The notes beneath the pieces were generated by a model. The model was given only the letters and a program-made list of their open reading frames with translations. It ran no database searches and was not told the origin of the DNA. A stretch of DNA of 6,375 nucleotides, from the NCBI GenBank assembly GCA_030432505.1, contig JAUIHA010000048.1, forward strand, positions 1 through 6,375. Direction: 5' to 3'. Below, piece after piece: positions 1 to 5,528 of this stretch. Every line of letters begins with the position of its first letter. Position 1 is the stretch's first letter. The position numbers and the translations under genes were made by a program. The DNA comes from a bacterium (lineage in GTDB: Bacteria > Babelota > Babeliae > Babelales > RVW-14).

Positions 1-862
<862 letters not shown>

Positions 863-876
863 TTAACCCTTTTCAA

Positions 877-1182
877 TTAAATGAATTTACCAAGAAGTTC
901 TTCTTCACGAAGAATAAGAAAATCTTCGCCCGCTACTTTTACTTCAGTTCCTGAGAACTTACCAAAAATAACTTTGTCACCTTCTTGAACATTTAATGCT
1001 CGAACGCTACCGTCAGCATTAACTTTACCTTCACCTGCTGCAACAATAGTTCCGTATTGTGTTTTTTCTTGAGCTGTATCAGGGATAATGATACCGCCAG
1101 CAGATGTTTGTTCATTTTCAAGACGTTTTACTAACACGCGATCAGACAAAGGCTTAACCGCTGGTTTGAAGGTTTCTGACAT
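877..1182 (-). CDS. groS: Co-chaperonin GroES (10 kDa)
   Basis: Co-chaperonin. Seven copies form the dome that caps GroEL and closes its folding chamber in the cytoplasm. The 101-residue protein has the normal family length. Seen in order: the N-terminal strand PLSDRVLVKRLE at residues 11-22; the mobile loop at about 23-39, with GGIIIPD at 29-35 carrying the hydrophobic III that contacts GroEL; the GTIVAAGEGK strand at 44-53; and the GDKVIFGKFSGTEVKVAGEDFLILREEELLG end at about 68-98. The start at 1182 is supported by a strong GGAGG ribosome site with 7-nt spacing. It is the first gene of the groS-groL operon and reads away from the ankyrin gene cluster. The N-terminus (SETFKPAVK) is a few residues longer than in E. 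coli GroES. Confidence 0.98.
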   Translation of the reverse strand: MSETFKPAVKPLSDRVLVKRLENEQTSAGGIIIPDTAQEKTQYGTIVAAGEGKVNADGSVRALNVQEGDKVIFGKFSGTEVKVAGEDFLILREEELLGKFI

Positions 1183-1189
1183 AATAACG

Positions 1190-1194
1190 CCTCC
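1190..1194 (-). promoter_or_regulatory. groS ribosome binding site (GGAGG)
   Basis: The minus strand reads GGAGG 7 nt before the groS ATG. It is a textbook Shine-Dalgarno site and fixes the start at 1182. It is stronger than the sites before groL and before ankyrin-related genes A and B. Confidence 0.85.
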
Positions 1195-1212
1195 GTTAAG
1201 TTAAACAGTTAT

Positions 1213-1255
1213 TAAAATGCTATTATAATAAAAAGTGGTATATTGATGCATTTTA
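1213..1255. repeat. 8-bp inverted repeat in the groS leader
   Basis: TAAAATGC (1213-1220) and GCATTTTA (1248-1255) are perfect inverted arms separated by 27 nt. They lie between the predicted groS promoter and its ribosome site, so they would sit in the 5' leader. It is not a CIRCE element (TTAGCACTC-N9-GAGTGCTAA): sequence and spacing both differ. Its role is unknown. In DNA this AT-rich, an 8-bp match can arise by chance. Confidence 0.35.
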
Positions 1256-1287
1256 TAGTATGATTCGTCGATACCATGTGTATTTTC

Positions 1288-1315
1288 ATTATAGATAAAA
1301 AAAACCAAAACGCAA
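1288..1315 (-). promoter_or_regulatory. Predicted sigma70-type promoter of the groS-groL operon
   Basis: On the minus strand a perfect TATAAT (-10, plus coordinates 1293-1288) follows TTGCGT (-35, 1315-1310) with a 16-nt spacer. Transcription would start near 1281, giving a leader of about 100 nt before groS. A second TATAAT at 1227-1222 has only a poor -35. Neither a sigma32-type heat-shock promoter nor a HrcA/CIRCE operator is visible, so heat control, if present, works in another way. Confidence 0.55.
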
Positions 1316-1503
1316 CGATATTTTAGTCACTTACTATCAAGTTTTCTGATTTTTTTTATTCAGTTTTATCAAAAAACCTCACCCGCTAAATACATCGCCT
1401 GGCCAACAACTTTGTAATACGATCTTCACTGAGTCGCTAAAATTTTCAAACAGTATTTTATTTTTCAATTTGACCAAAATCGGGTCCTTAAATATCCCTA
1501 TCC

Positions 1504-1518
1504 TTGACCCTTTGTCAA
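1504..1518. promoter_or_regulatory. Small dyad TTGAC-N5-GTCAA, possible operator
   Basis: TTGAC (1504-1508) and GTCAA (1514-1518) form a perfect 5-bp inverted repeat with a 5-nt centre. It overlaps the candidate -35 box of the gene cluster. Position and size fit a repressor or activator half-site pair, but the arms are short and chance is a real alternative. No second copy was found before the other genes. Confidence 0.25.
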
Positions 1519-1531
1519 AACTCGCTATTTT
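1504..1531 (+). promoter_or_regulatory. Candidate promoter of the rightward ankyrin-related gene cluster
   Basis: TTGACC (1504-1509) and TATTTT (1526-1531) are spaced by 16 nt and lie about 30 nt before the first gene's ATG. A second TTGACC at 1470-1475 has only a poor -10 (TATCCC, 1493-1498) at 17 nt. AT-rich DNA produces such matches often, so this is a suggestion based on consensus and position. Confidence 0.35.
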
Positions 1532-1563
1532 TTCCTTAGTACACATTTTTATTCAGGAACGTT

Positions 1564-2583
1564 ATGAAAAAACTATTCTCGCTTATCGCCTTACTTTTCT
1601 CTTCGTCATTACTTCTTTCTATGTCTCACCCCCTACCAGAATCAGAAAAGCCTTCACCTGTCATTAGTGATGCAACACTGCCTGACTATATGGAAAGACT
1701 GCAAATTTCAGACGAACGTACGATGATCACAGAAAACTGTAGTCAAAGCCAATATGACGATGACCATGACTTTTATGAAGAAATTCTCCGGAAAATATGC
1801 CAAGCTGTTTATGAAAGAAACTTTAAAAAAGCTGATACTTTAGTTAGGCAATATATTAGACGATATAAATATCTACTAGAACCACATAGTGACAAAAACA
1901 ATGGAAATTATCCTATCCACCGCGCATGCCGCTATACAAAACGACTCAACCGAGCATTTGATGCTCCTGACTGGATACACAATCTCAAACAACGAATAAA
2001 AGAAAAAATAAGGCTTATAGATTATTTCATAGTATGTATGCAAGATTATGGCTGGAACAAGAACGTTATTTTTGAATTACAAAACGACAACAAGCAAACT
2101 TGCGCATGCTTACTCAGCATCACCTTTAATAAACTCATGAAAAAAACGTATGATAAATTGTTACCTTTGCGGAACAGAACACTCAGCGAAGAAGAAAAAT
2201 TCGCAATTCAACGCCTTGTAGTCACAATACTCCGCCTTAGGACAAAATTCATACAAGACATGAAGCTAAGACATGTTTCACATGCACCCGATCAGTCAGG
2301 AAACAACTATGAAGCTGAAGGATTAGCATTTTATAAAAATGAATTTACCAACCTTCTTGTAGAATTGGGTTTTAGGTCAAACAATAAAAACCCTCGCTCG
2401 CCTCATAGATCTCAGCGTAGAAGAATCCCTCAAGCATCATCGTATCAAAGAGTTAATACTCCTCATTCTCCTAAAACAATCATCGTGCCAAAAAGAATCA
2501 CCTCTTCAACCTCTTCTTCATCGAATAGACTTCCAAATATTCATAATAAGAGACCAGTAGCACAAAAGCATTACTTTTTATGA
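1564..2583 (+). CDS. Exported protein with degenerate ankyrin-like repeats, paralogue of the next gene (gene A)
   Basis: Function unknown. The 339-residue protein starts with a signal sequence (MKKLFSLIALLFSSSLLLS, then Met20), which implies Sec export. An acidic stretch (about 65-73) precedes a helical region. A degenerate ankyrin-type unit lies at about 107-150: NNGNYPIHRACRY (112-124), then FDAPDWI (132-138). QTCACLLS (178-185) starts a second degenerate unit that runs into long charged helices (about 186-235). The C-terminus is basic and low in complexity: SPHRSQRRR (279-287), Ser/Thr-rich TSSTSSSS (313-320), then LPNIHNKR (323-330). Most of these blocks recur in gene B in the same order, so the two arose by duplication. 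The ATG has an AGGA site 5 nt upstream. It probably heads a transcription unit with the next three genes. The ankyrin assignment is weak for this protein alone and rests on the similarity to genes B and D. Confidence 0.9.
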   Translation: MKKLFSLIALLFSSSLLLSMSHPLPESEKPSPVISDATLPDYMERLQISDERTMITENCSQSQYDDDHDFYEEILRKICQAVYERNFKKADTLVRQYIRRYKYLLEPHSDKNNGNYPIHRACRYTKRLNRAFDAPDWIHNLKQRIKEKIRLIDYFIVCMQDYGWNKNVIFELQNDNKQTCACLLSITFNKLMKKTYDKLLPLRNRTLSEEEKFAIQRLVVTILRLRTKFIQDMKLRHVSHAPDQSGNNYEAEGLAFYKNEFTNLLVELGFRSNNKNPRSPHRSQRRRIPQASSYQRVNTPHSPKTIIVPKRITSSTSSSSNRLPNIHNKRPVAQKHYFL

Positions 2584-2661
2584 TAAAAAACCTAAATAAT
2601 TTCTTTTAAGAACAATACCCTGTTGTTATAACGCCATTAATTTTAATACGGAATAATCTTT

Positions 2662-3624
2662 ATGAAACAACTTACGCTGCTTGCCATACCCTTTCTCACT
2701 GTCTCTCTTTGCGCAATGACGCCAAACTCTCCAAATGAGACTTCTCTGTGTGGCCTCGAAGAACAAATGAGCAATCTTAATCTTGATACTGCAGCAGCAT
2801 CAAGCAACACAGGGGACACCAAAACCCTTCTGCAAACAGTCTGTCGTGGCGTTAGAGCAAACAATCCACAACAAGCTCAAGACCTTGTTCTTCAACATCC
2901 TCATATTTTAATGGATCAAGATGATGATGGTAATTGCGCACTCCTACGAGCAAGCAAATACACCAACACAATTCGCAATCTCTTTGATACCCCGAAGTGG
3001 ATAACCTCTGTACGATATGAATTGGCAATGAAAATAAAACTTGTACAATTTTTTCTCCAACAAACACAAAAGCATTATCCCAACTATGACATCCCAAGCA
3101 TGGATAATAACGAAGAGCAAACATGCTTGCATCTGCTCAGCAAACTTCTGTACAAAGTGCTTAAAAAAATTCATAAAAAACTGCAAAGCAACGCCGATAA
3201 CTTGTCGAACAATAAAACCAAACATGCTATCGACACACTTTTCCATGTAATACAAAATTTACACAACCAGATACGAACCTTTATTGCACAATACCCACGC
3301 TCTCTCCGCAAAGCGGACTTGTATGATGTAGAACCAAAACGCTACCTTAGAAAAATCAAACAGTTTTGGAGAGAAGGCCTTGCACCACTTCTTGAATCAC
3401 ATGACATTTTTGTCCAAGAAATTATGTTCCGTTCATCACAAAATTCACCGAGAGATCCACAACGCCGCCGTCCTGCAACACCATGCCCCAACATCATAAA
3501 ACAACGTGGTAGCGGAGGCGTTACAAGAAAACGCAACAAGAAAAAGAGGCTACGTCGCAAACAATCTACCCGCACACAATATGCTGGGAGTCTTCCTCAA
3601 ATTCGTAACGTTTATGGCGTATAA
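2662..3624 (+). CDS. Exported protein with degenerate ankyrin-like repeats and a basic C-terminus (gene B)
   Basis: Function unknown. It has 320 residues. The signal sequence MKQLTLLAIPFLTVSLCA is followed by Met19, and cleavage after Ala18 is plausible. A Ser/Thr/Ala linker (about 20-55) leads to helical repeats: an ANNPQQAQDLVLQHP helix pair (66-80), DQDDDGNCALLRASKYT (85-101), FDTPKWI (108-114), and EEQTCLHLLSKLLYKVLKK (151-169), an ankyrin 'LH' motif running into long helices. EGLA (238-241), FRS (256-258) and SPRDPQRRR (262-270) match the gene A blocks. The C-terminus is strikingly basic (TRKRNKKKRLRRK, 288-300), like a nuclear or nucleic-acid-binding tract, and ends in SLPQIRNVYGV. The ATG follows gene A by 78 nt with no terminator between; its ribosome site (CGGAA) is weak. 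A lipobox is unlikely, since the residue before Cys17 is Leu. Confidence 0.9.
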   Translation: MKQLTLLAIPFLTVSLCAMTPNSPNETSLCGLEEQMSNLNLDTAAASSNTGDTKTLLQTVCRGVRANNPQQAQDLVLQHPHILMDQDDDGNCALLRASKYTNTIRNLFDTPKWITSVRYELAMKIKLVQFFLQQTQKHYPNYDIPSMDNNEEQTCLHLLSKLLYKVLKKIHKKLQSNADNLSNNKTKHAIDTLFHVIQNLHNQIRTFIAQYPRSLRKADLYDVEPKRYLRKIKQFWREGLAPLLESHDIFVQEIMFRSSQNSPRDPQRRRPATPCPNIIKQRGSGGVTRKRNKKKRLRRKQSTRTQYAGSLPQIRNVYGV

Positions 3625-3636
3625 AAACGTAGCAAC

Positions 3637-3674
3637 ATGAAAAAAAACCCTATTGTTTTTGTCTTTTTTTTCAT
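3637..3674. repeat. Perfect 11-bp inverted repeat covering the gene C start codon
   Basis: ATGAAAAAAAA (3637-3647) is the exact reverse complement of TTTTTTTTCAT (3664-3674), with a 16-nt loop. In mRNA it would pair the start codon with the poly-U tract where the frame break lies. The stem is almost all A-U, so it is weak. It lacks the GC stem and trailing U-run of a terminator. Confidence 0.5.
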
Positions 3675-3744
3675 ATTTTCCTGCATACAGCAAACCTTTT
3701 GCTATTTCATTCCGACCATGCAATTAATGGCGACGTTGATTTAA
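3637..3744 (+). pseudogene. Orphan signal-peptide frame of gene C, out of frame with the ankyrin part
   Basis: An ATG 12 nt after gene B opens a 35-codon frame whose first 22 residues look exactly like a secretion signal: MKKN, a pure hydrophobic core (IVFVFFFIFS), then CIQQTFC. The frame then ends at a TAA at 3742-3744. The ankyrin protein that should follow is in the -1 frame and is open from 3633. A single-base change in the A8 run (3640-3647) or the T8 run (3664-3671) would join them into a protein of about 167 residues. This may be a true frameshift mutation, an assembly error in a homopolymer, or slippage at T_TTT_TTC (3666-3672). IFSC at residues 13-16 resembles a weak lipobox. No clear ribosome site precedes the ATG. 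Confidence 0.6.
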
Positions 3745-4139
3745 TGAGAAGAAGTTGCGAATATGTCCCCGAGCAAGTGAACTTTGCTGATGCAGATGGC
3801 AACACTCCTCTGCATCACGCATGCCATTTTGAACACCTTGCATGCATAAAATTGCTGATTGATTTACATGCAAAGCTCAATACGCAAAATCAAAAACTTG
3901 AAACACCTCTTCACATTGCGGTAAAAACAAATAATGCGAATATCGTTGCCCTTTTACTACAATGTGGAGCACACAAGAGCATTAAAAATGCAAAAGGATA
4001 TACACCACTGGACTACGCTCGAAATGAAGAAATTATTCGACTTTTAACAAGAAAAAAGAACCAAAGAGTAGTGTATATTTCACTTCCTCGTATTTTACAT
4101 AGAAGAAAAAAAATTGTTCCTTGGAAATATAGCTATTAA
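3699..4139 (+). CDS. Short ankyrin repeat protein, 5' end frameshifted (gene C)
   Basis: A small ankyrin protein, probably a protein-binding module; its partner is unknown. Counted from TTG at 3699 it has 146 residues. A partial cap (AINGDVDLM, 8-16) precedes two classical 33-residue repeats: DADGNTPLHHACHFEHLACI (31-50) with its second helix and turn, and the repeat with ETPLHIAVKTNNANIVALLL (68-87) and CGAHKSI (89-95). A final half repeat KGYTPLDYARNEEIIRLL (99-116) follows. A basic tail holds SLPRILHRRKK (128-138). These are the most canonical repeats in the cluster. TTG 3699 has no ribosome site, and the upstream ATG with a signal peptide (3637) is in another frame. I therefore think the intended protein begins at 3637 and the copy here is frameshifted, or needs slippage. 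The ankyrin frame itself is open and intact, so decay, if any, is recent. Confidence 0.75.
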   Translation: MLFHSDHAINGDVDLMRRSCEYVPEQVNFADADGNTPLHHACHFEHLACIKLLIDLHAKLNTQNQKLETPLHIAVKTNNANIVALLLQCGAHKSIKNAKGYTPLDYARNEEIIRLLTRKKNQRVVYISLPRILHRRKKIVPWKYSY

Positions 4140-4146
4140 AACAAAT

Positions 4147-4152
4147 GAGGAG
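4147..4152 (+). promoter_or_regulatory. Ribosome binding site of gene D (GAGGAG)
   Basis: GAGGAG stands 8 nt before the ATG at 4161, the strongest Shine-Dalgarno match among the ankyrin-related genes. It supports this start. A nearby ATG at 4145 is in another frame and is the overlapping part of the site itself. Confidence 0.75.
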
Positions 4153-4160
4153 ATCCGGTA

Positions 4161-5363
4161 ATGAAACAATGGGCCCATCTTTTTACTCTTCTTATGCTCG
4201 TACATATAACGTCACTATCACTTTTTTCTATGAAGAGACACCGCCGTCGCATTCCAAAAGGGTTTAGAAGACAGTGTGAACAACTCTTTCAGCTTGAACG
4301 AAAAGACTCGGGTACTCTTTTGCAAAACTATGAAAGTTCTGAGATCGAAGACCTGATAAAGCAAGTCAGAACACTTAATCTTGAGTTTGACAGCAGGATG
4401 AATAGTCACCCTGATCTTTACGAACTCTTTCAAGATCCACAAAACTTCGAAGAGATAAAACAAAATATTAGTGACACCAATATTGATCAACCTCTTAGCA
4501 GATCAAGAAAACGAGCGTTGCACTACGCTGCAATGAGCGGGCATAAACCTTATGTAGACTACTGTTTACAACAAGGCGCCTATGTAGATCAATCAGACAG
4601 AACAGGAAATCCTCCAGTTTTTTATGCAGCAGGCTATGACTATGAACCATGTGTTTATGCCCTATACGAAGCAAATGCCAATACGGGATGCGCAAATAGA
4701 CGACAACAAACTATTCTGCACATTGTTGCAAATAATGGCAATCTACCTCTTACCAAATTTTTTGTGGAAAAAAATCCCAACCTTCTATTCATCTCTGACG
4801 AAGATGGTAATTATCCACTCCACCTTGCTTGCTGTTTTGGGCTTAATAGAATCAAGAAAAAACACTCACAAAAAAGAAGAAAAGCCGAATGCGCACTATT
4901 TCTCCTAGCAGCAATGTTGCAGCCTGAAGAGGCCCAGAAAGAAGAACTTGTAATTCTGCCAAATGAAACAGGTCAAACCTTTCTTCATATGATTCTCCAA
5001 CGCAAAATACAGCTTCTTCGAATTGTTCAAAAACGCCTCCTAGAGGTAAAAAAACTACAAAACAAGGATGTCACCTTTATTAAGCAAAAGTTCCAGGAAA
5101 TCCACTATATTAACCAGTTTTTTGATCGAATCATACAGATAAACCCACAAGCTCTGCACATCAAAGATGGAGACTTCACAAATACTACACCAAATAAACT
5201 CGCACTCGACTGTAACCGCATATATGATCAATATATTCACGCACGACTAAGACAGTTAAAACTACTAAAACATGTCACCCCAAAGAATTCTCCTCGTGTC
5301 AGGAAAAAACACCGACAGAAAAAGCGTAAATCACTTTTTCCAAACATACACAAAAAACACTAG
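4161..5363 (+). CDS. Exported ankyrin repeat protein with a basic C-terminus (gene D)
   Basis: A 400-residue ankyrin protein, presumed to bind another protein; the target is unknown. The signal sequence (MKQWAHLFTLLMLVHITSLSLFS) is followed by Met24 and at once by a basic stretch, KRHRRRIPKGFRR (25-37). A helical linker (about 38-105) comes next. Ankyrin units: RALHYAAMSGHKPYVDYCLQ (118-137), PPVFYAAGYDYEPCVYALYE (151-170), QTILHIVANNGNLPLTKFFV (183-202) and DGNYPLHLACCFG (215-227). The second helix of that last unit is interrupted by a basic insert (IKKKHSQKRRK, 231-241). QTFLHMILQRKIQLL (272-286) then runs into long helices to about 330, as in genes A and B, and a last degenerate unit (TPNKLALD, 343-350) precedes the tail. 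The tail is very basic: NSPRVRKKHRQKKRK (376-390), SLFPNIHKKH (391-400). It starts 21 nt after gene C and is followed by a strong terminator, so it ends the unit. Confidence 0.93.
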   Translation: MKQWAHLFTLLMLVHITSLSLFSMKRHRRRIPKGFRRQCEQLFQLERKDSGTLLQNYESSEIEDLIKQVRTLNLEFDSRMNSHPDLYELFQDPQNFEEIKQNISDTNIDQPLSRSRKRALHYAAMSGHKPYVDYCLQQGAYVDQSDRTGNPPVFYAAGYDYEPCVYALYEANANTGCANRRQQTILHIVANNGNLPLTKFFVEKNPNLLFISDEDGNYPLHLACCFGLNRIKKKHSQKRRKAECALFLLAAMLQPEEAQKEELVILPNETGQTFLHMILQRKIQLLRIVQKRLLEVKKLQNKDVTFIKQKFQEIHYINQFFDRIIQINPQALHIKDGDFTNTTPNKLALDCNRIYDQYIHARLRQLKLLKHVTPKNSPRVRKKHRQKKRKSLFPNIHKKH

Positions 5364-5388
5364 TCATAATTTTTACTCAATAATTACC

Positions 5389-5436
5389 AAGAAGGGCTTT
5401 CTTGTTCAAAGAAAGCCCTTCTTATTTTGTCTTTTT
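5389..5436 (+). terminator. Strong intrinsic terminator after gene D
   Basis: A perfect 15-bp stem (5389-5403 with 5409-5423, core AGAAGGGCTTTCT) closes a 5-nt loop GTTCA. It is followed by ATTTTGTCTTTTT. It sits 25 nt after the gene D stop. It is the only convincing terminator in the ankyrin-related cluster and separates genes A-D from gene E. Confidence 0.92.
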
Positions 5437-5461
5437 CTCCCAAATTACCAAACCCTTCACT

Positions 5462-5505
5462 TTTACCTTTAATTTATTTTATATTTGTAATAATAAATAT
5501 AAAAT
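5462..5505 (+). promoter_or_regulatory. Probable promoter region of gene E
   Basis: This very AT-rich stretch lies between the terminator and gene E, which therefore needs its own promoter. Candidate boxes are TTTACC (5462-5467) with TGTAAT (5486-5491) at an 18-nt spacing, or a -10 TAAAAT (5500-5505) with no good -35. I cannot choose between them from sequence. Confidence 0.35.
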
Positions 5506-5517
5506 ATGCGTATTCTT

Positions 5518-5522
5518 GGGAG
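5518..5522 (+). promoter_or_regulatory. Ribosome binding site of gene E (GGGAG)
   Basis: GGGAG lies 6 nt before the ATG at 5529. It sets the start of the open frame and agrees with the signal sequence that begins there. Confidence 0.65.
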
Positions 5523-5528
5523 AGAATA

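Larger units (their letters stand above)
1183..1563. other. Divergent intergenic region between groS and the ankyrin-related cluster
   Basis: These 381 bp hold no convincing gene. The left part contains the groS ribosome site, leader and promoter. The right part (about 1470-1563) contains the candidate promoter and dyad for the rightward genes. The middle (about 1320-1465) is AT-rich, with T-runs but no tRNA, no long hairpin and no repeat that I can support. Open frames reading into the next gene from about 1470 are out of frame with it and resemble no protein family I know. Confidence 0.6.

Noticed and set aside
1201..1260. CIRCE operator in the groS leader
   Set aside because: No TTAGCACTC-N9-GAGTGCTAA match or near match exists; the dyad there differs in both sequence and spacing.
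2614..2627. AACAA/TTGTT hairpin between genes A and B as a terminator
   Set aside because: The 5-bp A/T stem is too weak and has no U-run after it.
2695..2712. Possible lipoprotein signal in gene B (VSLC at residues 14-17)
   Set aside because: The residue before Cys is Leu, which signal peptidase II does not normally accept. Cleavage after Ala18 fits the pattern of the sister proteins.
2643..3575. Several minus-strand open frames of 73-103 codons opposite gene B
   Set aside because: Gene B has a signal sequence and a clear paralogue in gene A, so these are shadows; none has a ribosome site or recognisable domain.
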